From: an uncultured Flavobacteriaceae bacterium
GTDB taxonomy: Bacteria > Bacteroidota > Bacteroidia > Flavobacteriales > Flavobacteriaceae
Length of the DNA stretch: 64,000 bases
Direction of reading: 5' to 3'
NCBI GenBank assembly: GCA_947502495.1
Contig: CANNAC010000002.1
Span: 372,001-436,000, forward strand
Below, one piece after another: positions 45,292 through 56,222 of this stretch. Under the pieces are notes generated by a model. It was not told where the DNA came from and made no database searches. It saw only the letters and a list, made by a program, of their open reading frames with translations. The position numbers and the translations under genes were made by a program. Every line of letters begins with the position of its first letter. The stretch's first letter is position 1.

Positions 45292-46101
45292 ATGAAAGAT
45301 AAGAGGATATTGTATGTATCATCTGAGGTAGTACCTTATTTGCCAGAAACCGAAATTTCTTCAATGTCGTTTGAAACACCTCGAATGGTAAACCAACAAG
45401 GTGGTCAGATTAGAATATTCATGCCTAGATATGGAAATATTAACGAAAGAAGACATCAATTACATGAAGTAATTAGACTTTCTGGAATTAATTTAGTGAT
45501 TAATGATTTAGACATGCCGCTTATTATCAAAGTTGCATCGATTCCAAAAGAACGTATTCAAGTTTATTTTATAGATAATGATGAGTACTTTAAACGTAAA
45601 GCAACGTTAACAGACGAAGATGGAAAACTGTTTCCAGATAATGATGAGCGTGCTATTTTCTTTGCAAAAGGAGTTATAGAAACGGTTAAAAAATTAAATT
45701 GGTCTCCAGATATTATTCATGTTCATGGTTGGTTAGCATCTTTATTGCCTTTATACCTTAAAGAATACTATAAAAACGAACCGTTATTTAATGAAAGTAA
45801 AATAGTTACCTCTATATACAATCAAAACTTTGAAGGAACGTTAAACAAAGACATGTCTAACAAAGTGAAATTTGATAACATTGAAGGTGATGCTATAGAA
45901 ACACTTAAAAAACCAACTTTTGTTAACTTAATGAAAGTTGCTATTGACTATTCCGATGCATTAATTATTGGATCAGAAGAACTACCAAAAGATATTGAAA
46001 AACATTTAGAAGCATCTAAAAAACCAGTATTAGAGTACAAAAACAAAGATGAATTCAGTGAAGCTTACACCAATTTTTACAACACAGAAGTTTTAAGCTA
46101 A
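45292..46101 (+). CDS. Glycogen/starch synthase N-domain-only homologue, probably non-catalytic
   Basis: The 269-residue protein matches the N-terminal domain of GT5 glycogen synthase: RILYVSSEVVPY, GGQIRIFMPRYGNI, FAKGVIETVKKLNWSPDIIHVHGWLASLLPLYLK. It stops before the second Rossmann domain that binds the nucleotide-sugar donor. The substrate loop KTGGLADV after SSEVVPY is replaced by PETEISSMSF. Full GlgA is about 470-500 residues. Catalysis is therefore unlikely, and a regulatory or scaffold role is possible. It lies 15 bp before a DUF4270 gene and upstream of glmS, an order I recall as conserved in flavobacteria, so it is unlikely to be a random truncation. Confidence 0.88.
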   Translation: MKDKRILYVSSEVVPYLPETEISSMSFETPRMVNQQGGQIRIFMPRYGNINERRHQLHEVIRLSGINLVINDLDMPLIIKVASIPKERIQVYFIDNDEYFKRKATLTDEDGKLFPDNDERAIFFAKGVIETVKKLNWSPDIIHVHGWLASLLPLYLKEYYKNEPLFNESKIVTSIYNQNFEGTLNKDMSNKVKFDNIEGDAIETLKKPTFVNLMKVAIDYSDALIIGSEELPKDIEKHLEASKKPVLEYKNKDEFSEAYTNFYNTEVLS

Positions 46102-46116
46102 CTGTATCCAATTACT

Positions 46117-47742
46117 ATGAAAAAGACAATTAAAGCCCTTAAAGTAACAAGTTTACTTTCGTTTATTACATTAGCGTTTGTAGCTTGTGACAAAGATTTT
46201 TCTACACTAGAAAGTGACATCCAAGGATCTCAAAATTTTAGCACAGATTCAGAAAAACTTGCTGTAATCACATATAATCAAAAATTTGCACCCGTTCAAA
46301 CTAATGGTCTATCTTCTAATTTACTAGGAGCTTATAAAGACCCTGTATACGGTTTAACTACAGCAAGTATTGTAACGCAAGCTGCACTTCCAGTAGGTTC
46401 TTATGACCCTGATTTTGGTGACTCACCAGAACTTGTATCTGTTATTTTAACGATCCCTTATTTTTCAACATTGGAAAGTACAACAGATGGAGAATCTATC
46501 TATTCCATGACCGCTAAAGATTCTTTATATAATGGTGATTCTGAAATAAAACTATCTATTTATGAAAACGGTTATTTCTTAAAAGATTTTGACTCTGAAA
46601 ATGTAGAGGAATTTCAAAAATACTATTCCAATGCAAATACAACCATAAATTTTGACAGTCACATAGAAGCAACTTTGCTTGAAACAGAAGGGACGATAGA
46701 AAACCCGCATTTCAAACCAAGTCCTGCTGAAATAACTATAACCACAGGTGAAGGTGATGACGAAGAGGAAGAAAAACTAACACCAAGATTTAGAAGAGAG
46801 CTAAATATATCAACCAATTACTGGCAAAATAAATTTTTCGCTAAAGAAGGAATGTCAGAATTGAGTAATGCAAACAATTTCAAAAACTACTTTAGAGGTC
46901 TTTACTTTAAAGCGGAAGCTGTTAATGAAGACGGTAATTTGATCCTGCTCGATTTTAGTAGCGCCACTATTGAGCTTAATTACACAAACGATACTGGTGA
47001 GGTAGATGACGAGCTTAATCCGATTCTAGAAGATCAAACACTTCAAATAAACCTAACAGGAAACCGAGTAAATATATTTGAAAATGTAGATGACGACAAT
47101 ACAATAATCACTGCAGATGCTGCAGCGAATACGGTAGATGGTGATCATAAATTATATTTAAAAGGAGGAGAAGGTGCAATGGCTGTTGTGGATTTATTTG
47201 ACACTGCAGATACCGACAATAACGGTATGTTTGATGCCTATGAAGACTTTATAGCTACGTATAAAGACCAACGTCTTATTAATGAAGCAAACTTGGTTTT
47301 TTATGTAGATCAAGAAGCAACTGCAGCTTTCACAAAAGATCAAGAACCTAACAGAGTAATTATCTATGATTTAAAAAACAACATTCCTGTTGTCGATTAT
47401 TTCTTGGATCTTACCAATTCCATCGAACCTGAAGAATCTAGAGATTACCACTCTACCATCTTAGAAAGAGATAGCGATGGTCATGGTGTGAAATACAAAA
47501 TTAGATTAACAGAACATTTAAATAATATTCTTCTAAGAGATTCTATGAACCTTAAATTAGGGTTAATGGTTACAACTAACGCTAATGAGATCTTACAATT
47601 CAGTACTTTTGAAAGTGACGATAAGGTAACATCTGGAACCGTAATGTCACCAAAAGGAACGGTGTTACATGGTGGAAATTCCAATGTAGCAGAAGAAAAC
47701 AGAGTACAATTAGAAATTTTTTACACAGAACCAAAAAACTAA
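46117..47742 (+). CDS. DUF4270 domain lipoprotein
   Basis: The 541-residue protein has a lipoprotein signal (LLSFITLAFVACDKDF, Cys24), and the acidic residues after Cys suggest surface export. The remainder matches DUF4270, a Bacteroidota family of secreted beta-rich proteins: LLGAYKDPVYGLTTASIVTQAALP near the start, FKNYFRGLYFKAEAV in the middle, and a long C-terminal beta region. Function is not known. It lies between the glycogen-synthase-like gene (15 bp) and glmS (7 bp), clearly in one operon. Confidence 0.9.
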   Translation: MKKTIKALKVTSLLSFITLAFVACDKDFSTLESDIQGSQNFSTDSEKLAVITYNQKFAPVQTNGLSSNLLGAYKDPVYGLTTASIVTQAALPVGSYDPDFGDSPELVSVILTIPYFSTLESTTDGESIYSMTAKDSLYNGDSEIKLSIYENGYFLKDFDSENVEEFQKYYSNANTTINFDSHIEATLLETEGTIENPHFKPSPAEITITTGEGDDEEEEKLTPRFRRELNISTNYWQNKFFAKEGMSELSNANNFKNYFRGLYFKAEAVNEDGNLILLDFSSATIELNYTNDTGEVDDELNPILEDQTLQINLTGNRVNIFENVDDDNTIITADAAANTVDGDHKLYLKGGEGAMAVVDLFDTADTDNNGMFDAYEDFIATYKDQRLINEANLVFYVDQEATAAFTKDQEPNRVIIYDLKNNIPVVDYFLDLTNSIEPEESRDYHSTILERDSDGHGVKYKIRLTEHLNNILLRDSMNLKLGLMVTTNANEILQFSTFESDDKVTSGTVMSPKGTVLHGGNSNVAEENRVQLEIFYTEPKN

Positions 47743-47749
47743 ATATTTT

Positions 47750-49597
47750 ATGTGTGGTATCGTAGGTTACATAGGTCATAGAGAAGCATATCCAATCGTT
47801 TTAGAAGGATTAAAACGTCTAGAATACAGAGGATATGACAGTGCTGGAATCGCTATTTTTGATGGCGAAAACTTAAAACTATCTAAAACCAAAGGTAAAG
47901 TAGCCGATTTACAAAAAAAATTAGAAGAAGAAATATCTACTAATGGTAATCTAGCTATTGGTCATACACGTTGGGCAACCCATGGTATTCCTAATGATGT
48001 AAACTCACATCCACACTATTCAAACTCTGGAGATTTAGTAATTATTCATAATGGTATTATAGAAAATTACGCTGCTCTTAAAACAGAGTTAACCAAAAGA
48101 GGCTACACCTTTAAATCAGATACAGACACAGAAGTGTTAATCAATCTTATTGAAGATGTAAAAATCAAACAAAAAGTAAAACTTGGTAAAGCGGTACAAA
48201 TTGCATTAAACCAAGTAGTAGGAGCTTATGCTATTGCTGTTTTTGATAAAAATAAACCAGACGAAATAGTAATCGCTCGTCTAGGAAGTCCATTAGCAAT
48301 AGGTGTTGGTGAAGACGAATATTTTATAGCTAGTGATGCTTCTCCTTTTTTAGAATACACTAAAAATGCCATCTATTTAGAAGATGAAGAAATGGCTATT
48401 ATTAGAATAAATAAAGGGATAAAGATTAGAAAAATTAAAGATGATTCTATCGTAGCACCATACATTCAAGAGCTTCAAATGAATTTAGAGCAAATTGAAA
48501 AAGGTGGTTATGAACACTTTATGCTTAAAGAAATTCATGAGCAACCAGATGCTATTAGAGATACCTATAGAGGACGCCTTTTAGCAAAAGAAGGTATCAT
48601 CAAAATGGCCGGAATAGATGATAATCTAGACAAATTCCTTCAAGCAGACAAAATAACGATTGTGGCTTGCGGTACCTCATGGCACGCAGGATTAGTTGCA
48701 GAATACATTTTTGAAGACTTAGCAAGAATACCTGTTGAAGTAGAATACGCTTCCGAATTTAGATATAGAAACCCAGTAATTAGCAATAAAGATATAGTGA
48801 TCGCTATTTCCCAATCTGGTGAAACAGCAGATACTTTAGCAGCCATTAAACTAGCCAAACAAAACGGAGCATTCGTCTTTGGTGTATGTAATGTTGTGGG
48901 TTCCTCTATTGCTAGAGAAACAGATGCAGGTGCATACACGCATGCTGGACCAGAAATTGGTGTAGCATCTACAAAAGCATTTACAACACAAATTACCGTA
49001 TTAACCTTAATTGCTTTAAAGTTAGCAAAAGCAAAAGGAAAAATATCGAATTCTAATTACCACTACCACTTACAAGAGTTAGAGCTAATTCCTGAAAAAG
49101 TAGAAAGAGCATTACAATCTGACGCACATATTCAATCGGTTGCAAAAATATACAAAGACGCAAAGAACTGTTTATATCTAGGAAGAGGTTATAATTTCCC
49201 AGTAGCTTTAGAAGGCGCTTTAAAATTAAAAGAAATTTCATACATCCACGCAGAAGGATATCCTGCTGCAGAAATGAAGCATGGACCAATTGCTTTAATA
49301 GATGAACAAATGCCTGTTTTTGTTATAGCAACAAAAAAAGGTCATTATGAAAAAGTGGTAAGTAATATAGAAGAAATTAAATCTAGAGCAGGAAAAATAA
49401 TTGGTATAGTAACAGAAGGAGATACCAATGTTAAAAATCTTGCAGATCACGTTATTGAGGTTCCAGAAACATTAGAATCTTTAACACCTTTACTTACTAC
49501 AATTCCACTTCAATTACTGTCTTACCATATTGCAGTAATGTTAGAGAAAAATGTAGATCAACCTAGAAATTTAGCAAAATCTGTAACTGTAGAGTAA
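47750..49597 (+). CDS. glmS: Glutamine-fructose-6-phosphate aminotransferase (isomerizing)
   Basis: GlmS makes glucosamine 6-phosphate, the entry to amino-sugar and peptidoglycan synthesis. The 615-residue protein begins MCGIVGYIG, with Cys1 exposed after Met removal as the glutaminase nucleophile. RLEYRGYDSAGIA, TRWATHG and HNGIIENY are intact. Two SIS domains follow (VACGTSWHAGLVAEYIFEDLARIPVEVE and LGRGYNFPVALEGALKLKEISYIHAEG), and the end DQPRNLAKSVTVE is the invariant C-tail. It is last in the 45292 operon. No glmS ribozyme is seen upstream, as expected outside Firmicutes. Confidence 0.98.
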   Translation: MCGIVGYIGHREAYPIVLEGLKRLEYRGYDSAGIAIFDGENLKLSKTKGKVADLQKKLEEEISTNGNLAIGHTRWATHGIPNDVNSHPHYSNSGDLVIIHNGIIENYAALKTELTKRGYTFKSDTDTEVLINLIEDVKIKQKVKLGKAVQIALNQVVGAYAIAVFDKNKPDEIVIARLGSPLAIGVGEDEYFIASDASPFLEYTKNAIYLEDEEMAIIRINKGIKIRKIKDDSIVAPYIQELQMNLEQIEKGGYEHFMLKEIHEQPDAIRDTYRGRLLAKEGIIKMAGIDDNLDKFLQADKITIVACGTSWHAGLVAEYIFEDLARIPVEVEYASEFRYRNPVISNKDIVIAISQSGETADTLAAIKLAKQNGAFVFGVCNVVGSSIARETDAGAYTHAGPEIGVASTKAFTTQITVLTLIALKLAKAKGKISNSNYHYHLQELELIPEKVERALQSDAHIQSVAKIYKDAKNCLYLGRGYNFPVALEGALKLKEISYIHAEGYPAAEMKHGPIALIDEQMPVFVIATKKGHYEKVVSNIEEIKSRAGKIIGIVTEGDTNVKNLADHVIEVPETLESLTPLLTTIPLQLLSYHIAVMLEKNVDQPRNLAKSVTVE

Positions 49598-49610
49598 AAA
49601 ACAGCTTTTT

Positions 49611-49640
49611 GCAGAAACCGTATTCTGCCAATATTTTTTT
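49611..49640 (+). terminator. Weak terminator after glmS
   Basis: GCAGAA (49611) and TTCTGC (49623) form a six-pair stem with a six-base loop, followed within a few bases by a T run. The stem is short but well placed. Confidence 0.5.
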
Positions 49641-49771
49641 AAGAATTTCTCAAATTTTAACCACTAGAATTGAGAAAATAATACTATGCACGCATAATTT
49701 TTAAAAAAACATCTTAAAGTTTTCATAATATTTAATTATATTGGCTCAAATAATTTAACTAAAACTAAAAA

Positions 49772-52513
49772 ATGAGAACAATTCTTTCAATTCTATTGTT
49801 GTTTTTTTGTGGATTAACCTATGCACAAACAACAATAACAGGAACAGTAGTTGACGATAACAACTTACCAATTCCTAGTGCAAACATTATTGTTGTTGGT
49901 GCCGCTGTTGGTACTGTTACCGATTTTGATGGTAATTTCACATTAACAGTGAATCAAAACCCTCCATTTACTTTACAAGCAAGTAGTATTGGTTTTGAAC
50001 CTACATCACAAGATGTAACGGCAAACAACCAAACTCTTAACTTTATTTTAGCAGAAGGAACTTCTTTAGATGAAGTGGTAATCTCAGCTTCTAGAACGCC
50101 GGAGCGTATTTTCGAATCTCCAGTAACTGTAGAGCGTTTTGGTTTAAAAGAAATAAAAAATACCGCTTCTGCCGATTTCTACGGTGGTTTAGAAAACCTA
50201 AAAGGAGTAGATGTTAACACAAACAGTTTAACATTCAAATCTGTAAACACTAGAGGTTTTGCTTCTTTTGCAAATACTCGTTTCATGCAATTAGTAGATG
50301 GGATGGATAATTCAACACCAGCCTTAAACTTCCCTATTGGAAACCTTGTTGGTATGGTAGAGACCGATGTACAGAGTGTAGAATTACTACCTGGTGCATC
50401 TTCTGCTTTATATGGAGCAAATGCTTTTAATGGTATTCTTTTTATGCGTAGTAAAAATCCTTTCGATCATCAAGGGATTAGAGCTTCCTTTAAAAGAGGA
50501 ATTACTTCTCAAAAAGCTTCAGGAGATAACCCTTACACAGATTTAGGTGTAAGTATGGCATACAAATTTTCAGATAAATTTGCTGCAAAAGTAAACTTCG
50601 GTTACTTAAAAGGAACCGATTGGGCTGCTACCAGTGAAGTAGATATGGATATGTATGGTGGAACAAGAGCAACCAACAGAAACTATAACGGTATTAATGT
50701 GTATGGAGATGAAGTATCTGCAAACCTTAATGATTTATCCGGAGGAACAGGAGTTGTTCCAGATGTATTTGTAAGTAGAACAGGATATAACGAAAGTGAC
50801 TTAACAGAGAATAATGCGGAAAGTGTTAAAGCCGATTGGGGTTTATATTATCGCCCAATTACAGATAGCAATTTTGAAGTATCTTATGTAGGTAAAGTAG
50901 GAACTGGTACAACAATCTACCAAGGATCTAACAGATATAACATTGATAACTTCTTTCAACAACAACATAAATTAGAATTAAAAAATGATAATTACTTCTT
51001 AAGAGGTTATATCGTAGCAGATAAAGCTGGTGATTCTTATGATATGGGAGTAACTGGTATTCAAATTAACAGAGCTTGGAAAAGTGATGCAGATTGGTTT
51101 GGAGATTATATAGGAACTTATGTTGCTGCGTCTTTAGTTGCTGGTACAACAAGTGAACAAGCACATGCTGCTGCAAGAGCTGCCGCAGAAGAAGGTAGAT
51201 ATGAGCCAGGTTCGGCATTATTTAACGCTGCAAAGAAAAGAAGTATTAATGACCCGAATTTAGTTACAGGATCTAAATTTCAAGATGCATCTAAATACTA
51301 CCATGCAGATGGTAACTATAACTTTAGTCATTTAATTGATTTCGCAGATATTCAAGTTGGTGGTTCTTTTAGACAATACGCCTTAAATTCTGGTGGAACA
51401 ATATATACAGATACAGATGGTGAAATAAGTTACTCTGAATTTGGTATCTACACACAAATACAAAAAGACTTAGAGCTAAACGAAAACATGGATTTAAAAA
51501 TAACTGGTTCTGCTCGTTATGATAAATCCGAATTTTTTGATGGTTTCGTTTCTCCTAGATTATCTTTAGGTTTAACCGTTAATAGAGACCATAACATTAG
51601 AGCTTCTGTGCAAACAGGTTTTAGAAACCCAACGACACAAGATTTATTCATTGGTTTAGATTCTAGTAGAAACATTTTAATTGGTTCTGCTCCAGATAAC
51701 TTAGATCGTTATTCTCGTGACTACACAACCAATAACCCTGCACAAGGTTCGATTACGCAAACTGGTGCTGCTGCATATGCAAACTCCTATAGTGAAACAT
51801 CTGTTGGTATCTACCAAAGATCTGGAGATATCAATGACTTAGTAATATCTAATCCAAACATTGTAAAACCAGAAAAGGTAACATCAGGAGAAATTGGATA
51901 TAGAGGGAAATTTGGTAAATTAGTAGTAGACTTTAGTACATACTACAACAAATACCAAGATTTCATATCTCAAGAAGTTGTTGTTGCTCCATTATATGGT
52001 GTTGTAGGTGACGGCGGACTTTCTGTAGATGCTATTGATTTTAATGATACGGTGGAATATAGTACCTATACTAATTCTGATATTGACGTAAACTCTTATG
52101 GTGCTTCTATTGGTCTTTCTACTAAAATATTTGGAGATTATGATTTAGGAGGTAGTTACACATTTACAAAACAAGATTTCGATAGAGCTGCAAATCCAGA
52201 TTTTGAAACAAACTTCAATACTCCGGAACATAAATTCAAAGCTTCTTTTGGTAATACAGAGTTATTTAAAAACTTCGGATTTAACCTAGCGTATAGATTT
52301 AGTGATGATTACTTTTGGGAAGCAACATTTGGAGATGGTGTAGTGCCAGAATTCCATACTGTAGATGCTCAAATAAACTACAAAATTCCTAGCTTAAAAT
52401 CTTTAATTAAAGTTGGTGGAACGAATATAGGTGGAAAAGAATATTTCACAGCCTTCGGTTCTGGATTTATTGGATCTATGTACTATGTTTCATGGACAAT
52501 TAATAACTTATAA
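49772..52513 (+). CDS. TonB-dependent outer-membrane receptor paired with SGNH lipoprotein
   Basis: The 913-residue receptor has a signal peptide (MRTILSILLLFFCGLTYAQ), a carboxypeptidase-like N-terminal domain (ITGTVVDDNNLPIPSANI), a TonB-box-like region (LDEVVISASRTPERIFESPVTVER), a plug (VNTRGFASFANTRFMQLVDG, VELLPGASSALYGANAFNGIL) and a barrel. The C-terminus SMYYVSWTINNL lacks the usual final aromatic residue. The stop at 52513 is one base before the next ATG, so expression with the SGNH lipoprotein is tightly coupled. The two probably act on the same, unknown substrate. Confidence 0.94.
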   Translation: MRTILSILLLFFCGLTYAQTTITGTVVDDNNLPIPSANIIVVGAAVGTVTDFDGNFTLTVNQNPPFTLQASSIGFEPTSQDVTANNQTLNFILAEGTSLDEVVISASRTPERIFESPVTVERFGLKEIKNTASADFYGGLENLKGVDVNTNSLTFKSVNTRGFASFANTRFMQLVDGMDNSTPALNFPIGNLVGMVETDVQSVELLPGASSALYGANAFNGILFMRSKNPFDHQGIRASFKRGITSQKASGDNPYTDLGVSMAYKFSDKFAAKVNFGYLKGTDWAATSEVDMDMYGGTRATNRNYNGINVYGDEVSANLNDLSGGTGVVPDVFVSRTGYNESDLTENNAESVKADWGLYYRPITDSNFEVSYVGKVGTGTTIYQGSNRYNIDNFFQQQHKLELKNDNYFLRGYIVADKAGDSYDMGVTGIQINRAWKSDADWFGDYIGTYVAASLVAGTTSEQAHAAARAAAEEGRYEPGSALFNAAKKRSINDPNLVTGSKFQDASKYYHADGNYNFSHLIDFADIQVGGSFRQYALNSGGTIYTDTDGEISYSEFGIYTQIQKDLELNENMDLKITGSARYDKSEFFDGFVSPRLSLGLTVNRDHNIRASVQTGFRNPTTQDLFIGLDSSRNILIGSAPDNLDRYSRDYTTNNPAQGSITQTGAAAYANSYSETSVGIYQRSGDINDLVISNPNIVKPEKVTSGEIGYRGKFGKLVVDFSTYYNKYQDFISQEVVVAPLYGVVGDGGLSVDAIDFNDTVEYSTYTNSDIDVNSYGASIGLSTKIFGDYDLGGSYTFTKQDFDRAANPDFETNFNTPEHKFKASFGNTELFKNFGFNLAYRFSDDYFWEATFGDGVVPEFHTVDAQINYKIPSLKSLIKVGGTNIGGKEYFTAFGSGFIGSMYYVSWTINNL

Positions 52514-52514
52514 A

Positions 52515-54056
52515 ATGACCAAAATGAAAAATATAAAATATATATTACTATCTGCTGTTCTTATTGGTTTTACAGCTTGTAATGACGAAGAAGATTATGA
52601 AAAATTCTTAGATAATCCTGTAGAAGAAGAAGTACTTCCTGCTTTAACAGCTGGTTCTGCTAATTTCACGAACTACGTATCTATTGGTAATTCATTAACT
52701 GCAGGATTTACAGATAATGCTTTATTTATTGCAGGACAAGAAAATTCTTTTCCTAATATGTTATCCCAAAGATTCGCCTTAGCTGGCGGTGGTGGTTTTA
52801 GCATACCATTAATGGACGACAATATTGGTGGTTTATTATTTGGAGGAGCACAAAATGTAGACGGAAGCTTTGGCCCAAGATTATATTTCAACGGTGTAGG
52901 ACCAACTAGTTTACCAGCAACTTCAACAACGGAAGCTTTTGCTCCATCAATAGGTAGCCATAACAATATGGGAGTTCCTGGTGCTGCAAGTTTTCATTTA
53001 TTATATGATGGATATGGAAATCCTGGGAACCTATTAACTACTCCAGCAACTGCAAATCCGTATTATGTACGTATGGCATCTGCACCAAATGCAACGATTT
53101 TAGGTGATGCTTTAGCACAAGGACCATCTTTCGTTTCTTTATGGATAGGTAATAATGATATCTTAGGATATGCTACTGCTGGTGGTGATGCTACAATAGG
53201 AGCTATTACACCACAACCTACTTTTGATTTCTCTATTAGCACTATCGTTGGTGCTTTACAAGCTGCGCAAGTGCAAGGAGTAATGGCTAACATTCCTTAT
53301 GTTACTACAATACCTCATTTTACAACTGTACCTCATAACCCAGTTCCTTTAGATGCTGGAACTGCTTCATTTTTAAATAGTGCGACTGTATATGGTGGTT
53401 ATAACGCAGGTATTCAAGGAGCATTCGCTTACTTAGTAAGTTTAAATGCAATTTCACAATCTGATGCAGACGCAGAAATACTAAAAAGAACCATTACCTT
53501 TCAAGCTGGAGAAGGAAATGCTGTGGTTATCATGGACGAAAGCCTAACGGACTTAACAGGTATAAATCCTGGTTTAGTAAACATGAGACAAGCTACTGCT
53601 GAAGATTTATTAGTACTACCTGCATCTAGTTTTATTGGTACAGAAGCTATTCCTGGTAACTCAGCAACTGTAAATGGTGTTGCAATACCATTAGCAGATA
53701 AATGGGTTTTAACTCCAGAAGAACAATTGGAAATAAAAACAGCAACAGATACTTTTAATGCAATCTTAGAATCTGCAGCATCTTCTGCTGGTTTCGCTTT
53801 TGTAGATGCTAATTCTTTAATGCAACAATTACATGATGGTGGTTTTGCAGATGGTGAATTTATATTAACTTCTAGTCTTGTAACAGGTGGTGCTTTCTCT
53901 TTAGATGGTGTTCATCCAACAGCAAGAGGTTATGCATTACTAGCAAACCAATTCATGAAAGCAATAGATACTACATATGGATCTAACTTTGAAGCTTCAG
54001 GAAATTTAGTAGACATTGGAACATACCCAACAAACTATCCTCCTTCCCTTCAATAA
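52515..54056 (+). CDS. SGNH/GDSL-family surface lipoprotein
   Basis: I start at 52515 (MTKMKNIKYILLSAVLIGFTACNDEED); an ATG at 52524 is also possible. The lipobox FTAC and the following acidic NDEED suggest an outer-surface lipoprotein of about 513 residues. SGNH blocks are visible: block I YVSIGNSLTAGF (Ser nucleophile, Asp replaced by Asn as is common in Bacteroidota), block III SLWIGNND, and block V DGVHPTARGYALLANQF with the catalytic Asp and His. The enzyme is probably an esterase acting on an acylated polymer or lipid outside the cell. It is translationally coupled to the receptor. Confidence 0.9.
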   Translation: MTKMKNIKYILLSAVLIGFTACNDEEDYEKFLDNPVEEEVLPALTAGSANFTNYVSIGNSLTAGFTDNALFIAGQENSFPNMLSQRFALAGGGGFSIPLMDDNIGGLLFGGAQNVDGSFGPRLYFNGVGPTSLPATSTTEAFAPSIGSHNNMGVPGAASFHLLYDGYGNPGNLLTTPATANPYYVRMASAPNATILGDALAQGPSFVSLWIGNNDILGYATAGGDATIGAITPQPTFDFSISTIVGALQAAQVQGVMANIPYVTTIPHFTTVPHNPVPLDAGTASFLNSATVYGGYNAGIQGAFAYLVSLNAISQSDADAEILKRTITFQAGEGNAVVIMDESLTDLTGINPGLVNMRQATAEDLLVLPASSFIGTEAIPGNSATVNGVAIPLADKWVLTPEEQLEIKTATDTFNAILESAASSAGFAFVDANSLMQQLHDGGFADGEFILTSSLVTGGAFSLDGVHPTARGYALLANQFMKAIDTTYGSNFEASGNLVDIGTYPTNYPPSLQ

Positions 54057-54079
54057 TATACATTAAATTATTATACTTA

Positions 54080-54107
54080 AACGCCTTCCAACCGAAGGCG
54101 TTTTTTT
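54080..54107 (+). terminator. Terminator of the receptor/SGNH operon
   Basis: The stem AACGCCTTC (54080-54088) / GAAGGCGTT (54094-54102) with a five-base loop is followed by T6. Confidence 0.88.
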
Positions 54108-54155
54108 ATGCTTAAAAATCTCAGGAATTTGATATATTTTTTAAATTAAAACCAC

Positions 54156-54163
54156 TATATTTG
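54156..54163 (+). promoter_or_regulatory. Putative promoter of atpD
   Basis: TATATTTG matches TAnnTTTG, with a TTTG at 54128-54131 upstream at slightly long spacing (24 bp). The leader to the ATG at 54249 would be about 80 nt. Confidence 0.5.
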
Positions 54164-54221
54164 CAGCGCGAAAAAACCGTATACTCCTCTTTATTGGATA
54201 AACTACTTTTCGTATTAATAA

Positions 54222-55757
<1,536 letters not shown>

Positions 55758-55807
55758 GCCGAAGCAAGTGCTGAATTTATTTCAGCATCTGATTAATATA
55801 AATGAGA

Positions 55808-55829
55808 CTTCCGTTTGCACGGAAGCTTT
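55808..55829 (+). terminator. Hairpin between atpD and atpC (attenuator candidate)
   Basis: CTTCCGT (55808-55814), loop TTGC, ACGGAAG (55819-55825), then CTTTT. The T-run is short, so partial termination that lowers epsilon relative to beta is plausible; it could also be a processing site. Confidence 0.5.
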
Positions 55830-55846
55830 TAAATAAAATTTAAAAG

Positions 55847-56125
55847 ATGTATTTAGAAATTGTATCACCAGAAGCAACTTTATTTAAAGGAGAAGTAACA
55901 AGTATTGCACTTCCTGGAATAAACGGAGAATTCGAATTATTAAAAGATCACGCTCCTATTGTTTCTCTTTTAAAAGAAGGAAACGTTAAAATTTATGGCG
56001 ATATTTCTTTAGAAGAAGAAGTAAAAGATAAATTTACTAAAGGAAAAGATAAAGGAACTTGGTTAGCGATTAACTCGGGTACTTTAGAAATCAATAACAA
56101 TAAAGTGATTGTATTAGCAGACTAA
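55847..56125 (+). CDS. atpC: ATP synthase F1 subunit epsilon
   Basis: The 92-residue protein is the epsilon beta-sandwich domain only: MYLEIVSPEATLFKGEVTSIALPGINGEFELLKDHAPIVSLL. The C-terminal helical hairpin that inhibits hydrolysis in E. coli is absent, which is common in Bacteroidota. A short insertion (EEEVKDKFTKGKDKGTW) is of the type seen in relatives. It lies 89 bp after atpD, with a hairpin between. Confidence 0.95.
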   Translation: MYLEIVSPEATLFKGEVTSIALPGINGEFELLKDHAPIVSLLKEGNVKIYGDISLEEEVKDKFTKGKDKGTWLAINSGTLEINNNKVIVLAD

Positions 56126-56144
56126 TTACAAACACCTAGTATAT

Positions 56145-56180
56145 AAAAAAAAAGCTTCAGAAATTCTGAAGCTTTTTTTA
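56145..56180. terminator. Terminator after atpC
   Basis: AGCTTCAGAA and TTCTGAAGCT (56153-56173) pair around a single base, extended by A and T runs on both sides. It serves atpC and probably also the convergent umuD-like gene. Confidence 0.88.
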
Positions 56181-56222
56181 TGTTTTATAGCGATTCGTTT
56201 TCGTTAAAAATATATAGAAAAA

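Noticed and set aside
47742-47750. Possible glmS ribozyme or riboswitch upstream of glmS
   Set aside because: Only 7 bp separate it from the previous gene, and glmS ribozymes are not known in this phylum.
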